A DNA stretch of 64,000 nucleotides from Roridomyces roridus. Lineage: Eukaryota > Basidiomycota > Agaricomycetes > Agaricales > Mycenaceae. The position numbers were made by a program, and so were the translations under genes. Below the pieces are notes generated by a model, which worked only from the letters and a program-made list of their open reading frames with translations, was not told the origin of the DNA and did not search any database. The stretch spans positions 124,001 to 188,000 of the forward strand of contig JARKIF010000016.1 in assembly GCA_029378245.1 (NCBI GenBank). Direction: 5' to 3'. This document shows, one piece after another, positions 26,060 through 38,900 of the stretch. Each line of letters opens with the position of its first letter. The first letter of the stretch is position 1.

Positions 26060-26105
26060 AGATTAATGGTGCTAATACTACTCCCACTAGTCTTCTCCTC
26101 GCAAT
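26010..26105 (-). repeat. Repeat copy B at the nox1 breakpoint
   Basis: Matches 18690-18815 in the same orientation. It starts right where nox1 exon 3 loses homology (about 26104), so its outer edge probably marks the junction of the inserted block. Confidence 0.6.
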
Positions 26106-26866
26106 ACGGATGTAGCCCAGACAATGTTTTTGGTCGTAGAATGGGAATTCTTTCGTGTATGCGGGGTCGACCGTGTCGCGGACGAAACATCCAGTCGCGT
26201 GTGTGTAGAGGCCAATCATGAAGAAGAAGGCGAGGTGGTGGGTGTACCAAAAGGCCTCGAAGCACTGGTGGCGCATCTTCTGGGCGGCGGTGGTGTACAT
26301 CAAGAGCATGATGAGGAGCATGAAGTGGCCGGTGAAACCGCCCGGTTGCGTGTAATGAATTTGGAGAGCAATCTGCTTGCGGATCTCTGCAGACAAGTTA
26401 ACATCAGGTGCACGCGCTCTAAGAATGGCACGTACGAGTCCGCTCGACTGTCAGAAAGTTGATGTAGTGCCCCGTTGTATGGACCATACTCCAAAATGCC
26501 ATCGAATATGCGACCTGCCTGTGGAACCAAAGGTTCTCATCGGCCGGGAAGAGCCAAGTAAGTCTGGGTCGGACGACACGGATCACGTTCCGCAGAAGCG
26601 GCATCAGGATGAGAGCTCCGTCAAAGGCCAGGACGAGGCCAGCTCCGCGGGATACCCAGACGGAGAATTTGAGCAGATTCAGTCCTGCTAGTTTCGCGTT
26701 TGTTGCCTGCACGAAGAATGAGGGACTATTATGCAATTGTAGAGTCGTTCCATACCTGGCTGTGCCATCCGTAGGCGAAGAGGAAGAAATGCAGACCATA
26801 GAATATCGCGTTGAAGGCGAGTCGTCTCGGAGAGAGAAACTCTCTCGCAAACCAGCTCTCGGTCAT
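26104..26866 (-). CDS. nox1: NADPH oxidase (NoxA-type), N-terminal transmembrane exons of a split gene
   Basis: Haem-binding membrane half of a NADPH oxidase. Exons (minus): 26866-26756, 26706 to about 26446, and about 26401-26104. The start encodes MTESWFAREFLSPRRLAF and a first membrane helix. Next come NAKLAGLNLLKFSVWVSRGA, LLRNVIRVVRP, WLFPADENLWFHRQVAYSMA with the haem-ligand His region, VHTTGHYINF, IHYTQPGGFTGHFMLLIML, and the second haem region FWYTHHLAFFFMIGLYTHATGCF. Similarity stops after KHCLGYI, exactly where repeat copy B begins. The remaining exons are at 20077-18974. Superoxide production in fungal development needs both halves in one chain, so this locus is probably non-functional. 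Confidence 0.85.
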
Positions 26867-28077
26867 GTGGGCTAAAGGAATGTAAAAGAATCTGAATCCA
26901 GTCAGACGAGGGGGGGGGAGTAACGAAAAACAGTCTGGTGGAATAAAGAGATTCGCCTGGTATTTAGGTCTGGGTCGGAATACCGCTTTGGGGTTCTAGA
27001 CAATTCTAGCCGGCCTGCGATGGCGACGTATGATATAGCCGGGAGAGCGGTACGGCCAGCCCAGTCCAGAGCTCAACGTGCATGAGTTTTGGCTGAGGGC
27101 ATCATTCGTTGCGCATCCAGACCATGGTTGCGCGCCCCTTGGCGCGGTGATCGCGACCAACACTAGGGTACCGAGCCATAAGGATTCAATTGACGAACAG
27201 TCGACTTCCAAGTTTTAGGGATGTGCAAGGATGGTGATATATCCATGGCTAGTGGCTAGAACCCGAACTGTGAGAAAGGAGGGACGTGTGACGGCGTTGT
27301 CGAATCGGATCAAACTTTCTTCCTCAAGACTCCGAGGACCGAGTGAATTCTTGGCGAATTCCGTCCTCTGCCGCATCGGCTCTTCCACCGTCCCAAGCAC
27401 AGTTCTCTTCGCGCCGTTGTCGGTGCTTGAGGGTGCTTGTCGTCTCGCAAACGTTATTCACTTTGTTCGGACCCTCGCTCTGGATCGAATTTCAATTTGT
27501 CATGAAATACATCCACTCGAAACTTGTACACTTGTGACGCGAAGAAACGAAAAAAAAAGATTGCCGTTTGGAGCAACGCTTTCTGCGATCGTCAACCAGA
27601 ACTCAACTCCCAGACAGCGGCACACCCTCACCCTGGTCGACCCAGCTTCCCTCGGCTTCGAACCCATGCCACTGCAACTGACCAATTGAAGGCGGGACTG
27701 TTTGCAATCGAGGCAGGGAAGCGACGAGTACGCTCCAGGTGTACCTGAATGCGTGGATTTTTTTCCTCTCCGAGGCTGATTCAACCATTTTGGGATCGCG
27801 ATTTTTGATTCCCGGGTCGGTGAAGGCTCTCTCTCTCATCATCTTCAAAGTTGATCCAGGCTGGAGTCTGGCCCAGAGACTCAAGGCCGCGTCCTCCCTT
27901 GTGCACTTGTTCTCTATTCCCAATCCGACGTCCAAGTGTAAGGTAAGGGCCACTCCGCGATTCTAAGGCTCGTGCTTGCTGTGTATTTGCCGGCTCACTC
28001 CACGACTCGGAGTATGAATGCACGCTTTCTTTGCCTTCGTCATTTGTGAGTTTGTTCCCATATTTGTTGGATACGGT
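26867..28077. other. Intergenic, no gene supported
   Basis: Upstream region of nox1 and beyond. It includes a run of ten G's near 26911 and mixed low-complexity. The open frames here have no convincing exon pattern. Confidence 0.4.
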
Positions 28078-28560
28078 TGCTCTTAGAGGCGTTTCTTCCC
28101 TGGCTGCGCGCGTGGTGACGGTAGATTATCAAGACCAGGTACGCTTCCTATACCGGAGTACTCAATGAACTGATTTCGAGCAGAATCCTACACCTACAAG
28201 TTGAAGCAAGCGATTGTAAGTGATCAGCCGAAAGGCCTGCTCGTTCCTCAATGGAGCTCGCCGACCTGGTTGGTGCACGAACGCGAAGGCGCGCGGCTCT
28301 CATCGTCTGAATCCTGCTGAACTCTATTTGACCAGTTGGCGAAGAAGGTCCCAATACTTCCAGAGACTGCAGTGCATATATTGCGGCCTGACGACCTCGA
28401 TCCAGATATCGATTTGCTCCATTTCTGTACTACTGGCATAGGAACGGCGTACCAACGGCGTTACTACTCTTAGTATTATCATTGCTGGTGAGACTACTGT
28501 ATCGGGAGAAGCGGGAGTCGTTATTGGTAGAGATGAGGGATGGCACAGTTGCATCTTAAA
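28078..28560 (+). other. Coding-like plus-strand patches
   Basis: Short stretches read as protein: a piece before a gtaagt donor near 28218, then LAKKVPILPETAVHILRPDD with LDPDIDLLHF (28336-28472), and in another frame a hydrophobic helix TALLLLVLSLLVRLLYREKR ending at a stop near 28558. They may be exons or relics of a membrane protein, but a consistent gene model was not found. Confidence 0.25.
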
Positions 28561-28608
28561 CTGCGGTTGTGTAATAGTTGTACTCCGTGGAAGTGATGCG
28601 TAAGTATC

Positions 28609-29382
28609 TCAAGTACTTGAATAATTAGCTACACTACGTATAAAAATACTGGACGTCCAGAATTGAAGAGTCCCACAGCTACCGCTGCCCACGGTGAAAC
28701 CTTTGTAACGCGGAGGAGGGAGACTACTTAGTACAATGACCAGCTGCTCGCAGTCCCCGAAGTTCCGAGGCGACTCCCAACGTCGAGAAGATGAGCAGAG
28801 GCGATGTACACCAACCTTCCAAGCCGCCGCTGTGTCCAAGAAGAGAATAACACGAGAACTGAGAGACACCGTCGTGTTGGTCGTTGTGCACCGTGCCCGT
28901 CGGCCGTCAAGCTCCACTGCGCCACATTGAGCCTGTATTCGAGTGGGGCTATGGCCAAAATATGCCCTCCGCAACACTGTATTTAAGGCCTTTCGATTGG
29001 GTCCTTCCATCGCCACAATCATACCTTGCTGGGTTAGACAGATATACATCAATAACGGGTCCTCCGCCGGTAAGTTCCTGACGCTGAGCGCTCTCTTGAG
29101 CGCTGCAGCGCCGCCCGTGTTGAACAGCTGACGACAAGCTTTGCATCCATCTCCGTGGTCCGTCGAACCCGGGAAGTTTGGGTTTGCGGGAGCAAGATCG
29201 ACGTCACCATGGTAGTTGTGAAAAAGACGTCGGTGCGGCACGAGGGATATTGAAATCCAGCCCAAGAGTGAGTTCTGAGCAGTCGGATTGTCCCAAAGTA
29301 AGGGAGTGCAGGAGCGTTGACATGGCTTTCCGACTTGCTCCTGAGACTGGCATTTGTCATTCGTTGTGAAGGCAAGACCCAT
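28609..29382 (-). CDS. Hypothetical protein, 257 aa
   Basis: Uninterrupted minus-strand frame of 257 codons. The middle part (HGDGCKACRQLFNTGGAAAL, AEDPLLMYICLTQQGMIVAM, NTVLRRAYFGHSPTRIQ) has ordinary protein composition with a CxxC pair. The C-terminal third is richer in Ser/Arg and may include unspliced intron. No family recognised; the start and exon structure are unverified. It is divergent from nox2. Confidence 0.4.
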   Translation of the reverse strand: MGLAFTTNDKCQSQEQVGKPCQRSCTPLLWDNPTAQNSLLGWISISLVPHRRLFHNYHGDVDLAPANPNFPGSTDHGDGCKACRQLFNTGGAAALKRALSVRNLPAEDPLLMYICLTQQGMIVAMEGPNRKALNTVLRRAYFGHSPTRIQAQCGAVELDGRRARCTTTNTTVSLSSRVILFLDTAAAWKVGVHRLCSSSRRWESPRNFGDCEQLVIVLSSLPPPRYKGFTVGSGSCGTLQFWTSSIFIRSVANYSST

Positions 29383-29900
29383 ACGCCGTCAGTCGAGGCA
29401 GTGTGCGTTGAGAGCACAGTCTACAGTCAGACTCAGTGCAAACGGGGATTCACAAGGGCGGGTTGCTTGAGTACTAGTTTGATCAGATCAACAGATGAGA
29501 GTCCGCTCCGTCCCTTCTGTCATGCCAATCTGGTACTGCCAGCGTCGCGCCCACGGCCACACGCGTTTCCCACCTGGACTGTCACTTTCAAAGATGTAGA
29601 GCCCAAAGACCGACGTCAAAGCTCACGCCACAGTCTAAAATCGGGACTCAAGACTCCAAGTTACCACCAGTTGGCAGGCAGCCCGAAACTGTGGTCGATC
29701 TTCGGTCTCGGATCCGCTTTCTCTTGGCAGCTAATTGTAAGGCCGTGCAATAGAGACTCCTGTCAGCCAGTCCCGTCCCATTGTCTCGGGCGAGCCTGGT
29801 TCTTATTTCCTCCCCCCTTTCTTCTTTTGTTTGCGCTTCCGCCTGCCGGCCAGTCCTCTCTTTCCTACCTTCGTTTACCCTACCGTTCGCTCGTTTAATC
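29383..29900 (+). promoter_or_regulatory. nox2 upstream region
   Basis: About 0.5 kb between a minus-strand ORF and the nox2 ATG at 29901. The last 120 bases are strongly pyrimidine-rich on the plus strand (tcctccccccttt..., ttcgtttaccc), as often seen before fungal start codons. No TATA box seen. Confidence 0.4.
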
Positions 29901-32900
29901 ATGTCGACCAAGCGCTTCTCTGGACTGGACTTTTCCGATGGAGCCAGAGGCGCACCCCTGCCTGACGCCCTGGATGGCGTTTACGACCAAAGGAACAAGA
30001 CAGAGCGGCGTCGGTTGCAGGGTATCCAGCTCGCAGCACCGCCCAATCCCCGAATTCGCCATGATCCTCTCCGTCCGAAAAAACTGACCGAGAGAGTTAG
30101 TGTCTGGCTGATCAACGACGGGAAACAACGCGTCTTCTTCGCCACTTTTTTACTCCTTCACCTTCTCGTGGTCATATTTGGCATCCTCAACTATGGCCTG
30201 AACGACAACCTCACCAACGCGCGGGCGACCTATGGGGTGACATACAGTGCGTTTCATTTCACCAAGTCTGTTGGCCCAATTTTTACATAAATTTATCTAG
30301 CGATCGCCCGAGCAGCAGCCATGATCCTGCACATCGACGTTATATTCATTCTCCTCCCTGTTTGCAGAAACTTCATCTCCATTCTTCGGCGCACGCCCCT
30401 TGGCGACATCATCCCATTCGACAAGAATATCGCCTTCCACATCGCCACCGGTTGGGCCATCGTCATCGGGAGCGTGGTGCACACGCTGGCGCACATCGTG
30501 AACCTCTACCGCCTCACGATCGCCAACCCCGACGCGCGCACAGCTGGGCAGCGCGTCGCGTTCTTCATCTCTGCCAACTTTACCATTGGGCCGCTCATCA
30601 CGGGCTGGCTCATGTGGATCTGCCTCGGCGTCATGGTGTGGTTTGCGGCCAAGAAGCGGCGCACGGGGCCGACGGGGAATTTCGAGCGCTTTTGGTACAC
30701 GCACCATCTCTTCATCCCCTTTTTTATCCTGTGGCAGCTGCATGGGATGTTCTGCATGATTAAACCTGACCGTCCCCCATTCTGCGGCTTCAACACCATC
30801 GGTGTCTTCTGGGTCAGTTCTAGACCCAGTATTCTTTCATATATTTATTCCCAACAGCGGTACTGGATCGTCGGCGGTGTCATCTGGATAACCGAGCGCA
30901 TTCTGCGCGAAGTGCGCTCGCGCCACTTCACGTACATCTCCAAGGTCATCCAACACCCTTCCGACGTCGTGGAGCTGCAGATCAAAAAAGACAAGACCAA
31001 GGCGCGGGCAGGGCAGTATATATTCCTCAACTGTCCCGAGATCTCGTATTTCCAGTGGCACCCGTTTACGTTGACGAGGTATGTTTGTGAGTATCTCGCT
31101 TGGAGTGCGCGTTGATTTTTCCCAGCGCTCCGGAGGAAGACTACCTCTCTGTGCACATCCGCGTTGTGGGCGACTTTACACGTGCACTTGCGCGCTCGGT
31201 AGGCTGCGAATTTGATGACAACCACTGTGAGACCCGGGGGACATGATTTTCATGTACCCCGGGTACCCCAAATCATGCACCGATGCCATGAAACTCACGT
31301 GAGGGTGGTCGAAAATCACCTCCTCCTCCATGAAATGTGAATAACCAATTCATGTCCGTTTTCGACGTTTTCATGTACCGAATTCATGTTCCCATGACAT
31401 GAAAATGACTGGGAACTGAGTGGGTTTGATTTGAGCAATGCAGCTTCCTAATGAATACTATTCCTGAGGGACTTGTTATGTCCCGTTCCAACGCCAACTC
31501 CGGTACCTCAACTCCGGTACCTCAACTCCGGTACTCAACTCCGGTACTCAACTCCGGTCACGTCGGGAAGCCTCCCGACGTCGAAGCGCATCACGCGCTC
31601 CTCGGTTCTATCCGGGTACTCGGGTTTTCACGCGATGAAGGTATCTGAGCATTTCCCCCGGACTTGGTATTCATCAGGATATCCACTTGATCATTCCGTG
31701 CGGACTTAATCAGCTTATATCCACATAGCCGCATAAGTCCGTTTCTATTATTGGTCTGTGGTAATGACATATATCTCTACTTACTCGTATATAAGACTTC
31801 CCTTATCTGTATTCAACCTTAGTTGATAATTGACGTTCTTGACTACTCGTCTTGGCTGGTTCCTACTCCTTCCCTTCCTATCAACATAGCAAGGCGTCTT
31901 TGACACCCTACTCCTCTGTGGTGCTCTTAGATCACTCCTCCGGTCGACTCCTTCCAACTCCGGTCACTACCGGAGTTCCGGCTTCTACTCCGGACTTGTC
32001 TTTTGGAATCGGATCGTAACAGTATTATCAACTCCGCACGTCTTCGCTATGTCTAACCTACCCCCTAATCAACCCAACCAACCTCCCAACACGGATCAAC
32101 GCATACGCATTCAAGACAACCGGCTTTCTGAGGACTCCGCGGCAATTGACAATAGACGTAGACGCCAGTCTACTATATTCGCTCAAATTCCGTTGATCGT
32201 TCGTCCTTCGATACAAAACCCGGTTCCACCGATCCTACAAACCCCCCCTGCTGCGACGGGTCAGTTCTCGATCCCGCCGTATGGTCCTTACCGAGATCGG
32301 TTCGTTCCGTCTCCCGGTTCAAATTGGGACCCAAACTTACCTCCTTTGCCTAATTCCCCGTCTCGTTCCGCCGGTGGTTTGGCCCGGAATACTCCGGCTC
32401 AAAACCAATCCACTGCACAGCGCTATACCATCCCCATGAATTTCCCGATTTCACCGTCCGTTTCCCGGTTCCAAAACCGCGAACCGACTTCGGCTTCAAT
32501 TCGGGAAGTGCGCGCGGAAGAGCATATCGCGGATTTGTCTCGACAATTGGCTGAGTCACGCCTTCACGATGATGAATCTGACGATGGAATTCCTCTAGTT
32601 CTACCCCGTCCTAACTTCGAACCTATGGGCACTATTCCGGAGAACTCTCGCTTCGATGACTGGTTTAACAACCGGCGCAACTATACCACCGACGAACGCT
32701 ATCTTGCTGGGCTTCAACACTTTGAAGCCTTACACCCTTGGGAGTCCATTCAGGTACTCCGGTCAGACGATGGAATGTCTAACCGGGAGTATGGACGCCA
32801 TCCCACGCAAGTTCGTTTCGGTGCTTATCGCGCCTCCGGCGTAGGAATGCGTCCGGAGCCAGCTCCAGCAGGTACTCAAGCTCGTCCCGGTGATTCGGAT

Positions 32901-35900
32901 GATGAAACGGATCCGCTCAGCCATAGTTCCTCCGTTCATCAGGGCGGTCCTCCGGGACCACCAGGTGGATATGGAGGAGGTGGCCCTCCTGGTGGCGGCC
33001 CTCCAGGGCCCCCCGGAGGTGGATTTCCAGGTGGTGGGCCTCCGGGCCCTCCATATGGCGGTGGTGGTGGAGGTGGCAATCCCGGTGGTGGACCCCCTGG
33101 TGGATATCCAGGTGGAGGAAACCCCGGTGGAGGAGGGGGCGGAGGCGGGCCTCCTGGGGGATTTCCCGGGGGATTTTTTCCTCCTGGCGGTCCTCCCCAA
33201 CCTGCGCCTGGCACTGATCCGTACATGGCTTACATGATGTATGAGACCGCCCAGGCGTTTAGGGACGCCGCTACGCAATTCAGAAACCCACCTGCTCAGA
33301 GGTCGGGACGGTCAAACCTTCGGAATCCGGACCCATTCGATGGAGAAGATCCTTCAAAGCTGCGTATATTCTACACGCAGTGTTCTCTTCGTTTTGGAGA
33401 ACAACCACAGGACTTCGTCACGGACTCAAGCAAGATTATCTTCGTGATCTCATACCTCAAAGGTCGCGCGCTCTTGCACTTCACTCCGGTGATCGAGTCC
33501 CAGACACCTCCGGAATGGGACGACAATTGGGCTGCTTTCTCGCAGGAACTCTTCAACTGCTTCGGTCCGGTCGATCCGGTCGGAGACGCCCAGGAAGAGG
33601 TCCTCGATCTCCACATGGCCAACAACGAGACCATTATCGACTTCCATCTCAAATTCGACACTCTTCGGCCTTACCTCCCTTGGTCGGATGAGAACCTCAA
33701 GTTCATGTACTATCGTGCGCTGGCTCTTCGTCTTAAAGACGACCTCAAGACTGCGCGCTACCCCGACACGTACATTGGACTCCGCACTGAGGCTACTCGA
33801 TTGGATTTCATCTACTGGAAGTTCGAGAAGGAGAGGCAGAGAGAGCGGGAGAGGAAGAAGCGGATGGGCGGTGGTGGAGGTTCTGGCTCCGGTTCCGGTA
33901 ACGACAATCCGAAATCCGGCAACAACGCCAAGAACACCAACTCCGGTAACTCGTCTGGCAACTCCGGTTCCGGCAACTCCGGTAACTCTGGTAATTCGTC
34001 TGGTCAGCAAAACCGCAAGGGAAATCCTAGGAAGGATCCAAAAACTCCCTCCGGTAACAACAACGCTGCCCAGACCAATCCGGCTCCCAACAAGAATCCG
34101 CCCCCGAAGAAGACCAAGCCCTATGAGAAGAATCTCACCCAGGGTGGTAAGCTGAAGCAGGAGGAACGGGATCGCCGTAAGGCGAACAATCTCTGCATGT
34201 ACTGCGGAGAGGCAGGTCATCAGGCGTCCGATTGTCCCAAGCGGACTACTCCGGTCGCTGGCCGTGGGTCTCAAACCACTCCGGCCCCTGCTGCTACAAC
34301 TCCCGCTCCCGCAGCCCCTGCGCCGACAACCCCGGCCGCGCCAAAAAATTAGGCCGCAGTCCGGACGCCTCAATCCCCAGTCCGGACTGCGTTGACGGCG
34401 GGGATCTTCCCGAGGTACGACTCAACGCTTCCTCTCTTTCATCTAATGCCCTTTACGTTTTACTTTTTCTATCTCTACTGCGCGCGGACTATGTATCTCT
34501 GGACGAGCGTGAACTAGGCGTAACCCTAGGCTCGTCCGATGTATTGAGGCAACTTGCCGAGGGATTCAACTCCCACATTAATGCGCTCGTGGACTCCGGT
34601 TCATCGCATTGTTTCGTCTCAGACAGGTTCTGTGACGAAAAGGGTTATCTCCCTTATTCTGTACCTCCGGTCAAGGTGCGGTATTTGGATGGCTCGTCCT
34701 CGATCATTAACCGTCAGATCCGGCTGCTCATCCGGTTTCCTTCCGGCGACGTCCATTTAATGGAATTCTATGTCACCCGTCTTGATCCTCCCTGCGACAT
34801 GGTCCTCGGATACAACTGGCTTCACCGCTACAATCCGTTGATTGACTGGAAGAATGCTAGTATCGCTTTCCGGACCACATCCAATGGGAATCTTGTGTCG
34901 ACACCAACTCCGGTCGAGTCTCTCTCCTCCGGTTCTGGGACCCCAACTCCGGTCCCGACTCCGACATCGTCGCCATCGACCTCAGCTCCTTCAGAGCAAC
35001 ATTCCGAGGCCACCGAGCCTCGTCCATTCATTACTCCACCAAAAATCTCTCTGGTCTCTGCTGCAGCTTACCGTTCTATCCTCAAGGATAAGGACGTCCA
35101 GCAGTTTACGGTGCAGGCCCAACCAAAGGAAGAAGTTACTGCCAAGTCCGGTTCCCTTGAGGATCCGGACCTGTCTAAAATTCCTTCGGAGTACCATGAC
35201 TTCGCTGACGTATTTTCAGAGCAGGAAGCGTACAACCTTCCTCCTCACCGCGAATACGATCTCAAGATCGAAACCATCGACGGCGAAGTCCCTCCGGTCG
35301 GGCACGTCTACTCCCTTTCGCAATCCGAGCTCGCTGCACTCCGCGAGTTCATCGACAAGAATATTCGTTCCGGATTCATCTACCCGTCCCGGTCGAATCA
35401 TGGAGCTCCTATCCTTTTCGCCAAGAAGAAGGATGGTTCGCTCCGACTCTGTGTCGATTACAGAGGTCTTAACCGCATCACGAAGAAGGATCGTTATCCT
35501 CTTCCATTGATTGCTGACCTCTTGGATGCTCCGGGAAAGGCGCGTATCTATACCAAACTTGATCTTCGGCACGCTTACCATCTTCTCCGAGTTGCTGAGG
35601 ACGATGAGTCCAAAACTGCATTTCGGACTCGCTACGGCTCTTTCAACTTCAGAGTCGTACCGGAGGGTTTATCTAACGCTCCGGCGGCTTTTCAGCGCTT
35701 CCTGAATAGCCTGTTCGCGGACTTGCTTGACGTTTACGTCGTTGTCTATTTGGATGACATTCTGGTTTACTCCGGAGACGAAGCTCAGCACACAGCGCAC
35801 GTACGGGAAGTACTCCGGCGCCTCCGGGCCTCCGGTTTGTACTGCAAACTCCCCAAATGCGAGTTCGGTGTAACAACGTGCGAGTACCTCGGCTATATTC

Positions 35901-38900
35901 TCTCTCCGGATGGATTCCGGATGGCCGAGGAGAAGATTGCGGCGATAATGGAATGGCCGGTCCCACGTAAAGTTAAGGACGTTCAGTCATTCCTTGGCTT
36001 TTGCAACTTCTACCGTAGATTCATCTGGAATTACTCCGGTATCACGGTCGCCCTGACACGCCTCACGCGTAAGGGCTTGAAGTGGGACTGGACCTCCATC
36101 TGCCAAGACGCGTTTGAGACGCTCAAGAGGGCTTTCACCGAAGCTCCGGTTCTCCATCACTGGGTTCCCGGCCGTCAACTTACGGTCGAAACGGACGCTT
36201 CGGACTACGCTATCGCCTCCATCCTATCAATTCAAGGAGACGACGGCGACATCCATCCCCTCGCATTCCGGAGCCGGACTCTGCAGAACGCGGAGCTCAA
36301 CTACGACACCCACGACAAGGAACTCCTCGCCATCTTCGACGCTTTCGAGCATTGGCGCCAATACCTCGAAGGAGCTCCTCTTACAGTGGATGTTGTCACC
36401 GACCACAAGAACCTGGAGTATTTTGCTACCACAAAGACGCTTACCCGTCGACAGGTTCGCTGGTCAGAGAAACTCTCCGCGTTTAATATGCTCATCCGGT
36501 TCCGTCCTGGACGGCTTGGGGGAAAACCTGACGCGTTAACTAGACGATGGGACGTCTATGCTAAAGAGGGGGATAGGGATTATGTTCAGGCCAATCCGCA
36601 AAATTTTCGGCCAATTTTCACCTCCGAACACCTCTCCGCGTCACTCCGGGCGACATTTCTTGAAGAAATCGTACTCCGGTCATCGGTCGTTTTGGACGTC
36701 GAGAAGCTCTACTCCGACATCCGGACTCATCTCTCCGACAATCCTCACGCCCTTGCGGGTCTGGAACTCGCTAAAACCGGCACCAACCGTCGCTGGACGA
36801 CAGACGAGGCTGGCTTACTCCGCTTAGACGGACGAATCTATGTTCCCTCATGCTCCGGTTCTTCACCGGAGCTCCGTGTACGTGTTTGCCAGTTTAAGCA
36901 TGATCATATTCTTGCTGGTCACTTCGGACAGAACAGGACGCTGGCTCTGATCCGGAAGGAATTCACTTGGCCAAATTGTCGCGACTTCGTCAAAGACTAT
37001 GTCAAGTCCTGCGTCACGTGTGCGAGGAACAAGAAGCCCAGGCACCGTCCTTACGGTCTCCTGAAACCCCTTCCAGTGCCTCTTTGTCCTTGGCATTCGA
37101 TATCCATGGATTTCATCGAGCAACTTCCGGCCTCCGGCGAGTACGATTGTATTCTTGTGATCGTTGATCGTGCTTCGAAGCAGGTTATCCTCATTCCCTG
37201 CGACGTTCACATCGACTCTCCAACACTCGCCCGGATGTTCCTCATTCACGTTTTCTCCAAACACGGAGTTCCGGCACACGTCACTTGTGACCGGGGTTCC
37301 GAATTCATATCTTCCTTCTTTCGTTCTTTGGGCGAACTCCTCGACATGAAGATCCATTATACTTCGGGTTACCATCCGGAAGCTGATGGTCAAACGGAAC
37401 GGATGAACCAGACGGTCGAGCAGTACATCCGCATTTACTGCTCTTATCAACAGGATGATTGGGATTCACTCCTTCCTCTTGCCGAATTCTCGTTGAACAA
37501 CGCTCCTAACGCCTCCACAGGCATTACTCCGTTTTTCGCGAATAAAGGCTACGATCCCCTCCTGTCCGTCCATCCGGAACTCAACGTCGCCAACACATAC
37601 GCTCGCGACTTCGTGGTCAATCTCAACGAACTCCACGAGTTCCTCCGGGACCAAATCCGGTGTGCACAAAGTACTTACAAGGAAACGGCGGACCGGAAAC
37701 GCATTCAACATCCGGACATCAAAGTCGGCGATGAGGTGTTCATCTCTACCAAGTACATCAAGACCAAGCGTCCAACTCCGAAGTTCTCGGAGACGCACAT
37801 CGGTCCGTATGAGGTTATTGGAAAACCTAGCGCTGCCTCGTTCCAGGTGCGACTTCCAAAAAATCTGTCCCAAGTTCACCCAGTTTTCCATGTTTCTCAA
37901 CTCGAACCCCACTTCCGGAATCCCTTCCCCGGTCGAGAAATCCCTCCACCACCTCCGGTAGAGGTCGACGGCGAAGAGCATTTCGAGGTCAAGCAAATCG
38001 TTGACTCCAAGCTCAACCGGAGGTACCGGATTAAACTCCGGTACTTGGTTGAATGGATGGGCTACGAGAACACGGATGAACAATTCACATGGGTTGGAGC
38101 AGACGACATACAGGCAGGTGAGGCGTTGGACGACTTCCATCGCCGATATCCAGACAAGCCTGGCCCGTTACAAATCTAATTGTCAAACCCCGGCCGAGCC
38201 TTTCCAACTTCAGGTTCAATACCTCGGCCGGGTAAACGTTCGTTCATCAAAATTCTATTTACATTTTGCCTTTACTTATACAAACGTTCGTTTCACACGA
38301 ATCCGGCGACTATCTACATTGTCAATCCTCTGCCAATTCGTCGTCACCATTCTTCGCTGTATCCGGACTCGACGCGATCTCGGGCTCAGTCTCCACCGGT
38401 GGAATCATTTCCTCCTCCGATTTCTCGTCGTCATCCCCCGGCAAGAACAAGGGCTCCTTAGCCCCCTCCGGTCCCTTCACCTCATACTCCTCCGGATCGA
38501 CATTCATGTCGACCATACCCTCAACATCCCCATCCTCCAACTCCATTCCGGACCCCTCAGGCTCCTCCGCCTCGGCGTCCATCTGGATCCCAGTCCACTC
38601 CTCTTCGTCTTCATCTCCAACCGACTCCTCTCCTCCCTGCTTCGCCTTCCACGCCTCCAGCTCTTCCTCAAAGACGCGTTGGCGTCGATCCTGCTCCGCC
38701 TGCCTCCGAGCCTCTCTGGCATCCGCATCCTCGGCCTCCTCGTACATCGAATTCCCATGGTCGTTGTCCCAATCGTCTGAGACACGATCCGGAGTTACGG
38801 GGCGAGGGTCGACGGGAGGCGCGGGAACGACGTCCTTCGGCTCGTCGCCGAAATCCATCAAGTCGTTGTCGTCCTCAACAACTCGACGAGCAAGACGAGG

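Noticed and set aside
25528..26265. Long minus-strand frame with a Val/Ile-rich repeat that looks like a membrane protein
   Set aside because: It is the antisense shadow of the Thr-rich repeats of the SAP-domain gene and also overlaps nox1 exon 3 in another frame.
18974..26866. A single intact nox1 gene with a 6-kb intron
   Set aside because: Donor and acceptor phases disagree, three unrelated genes lie between, and homology ends at a repeat; kept as two parts.
32939..33226. Minus-strand Pro/Gly-rich frame
   Set aside because: It mirrors the Gly/Pro repeat tract of gag; the low-complexity repeat is open on both strands.
33450..34373. 307-codon minus-strand frame in the retrotransposon
   Set aside because: Lies antisense to the well-supported gag coding region and shows the Leu/Gly/Arg bias of a shadow frame; unlike the 38322-39975 ORF it has no motif and no intron.
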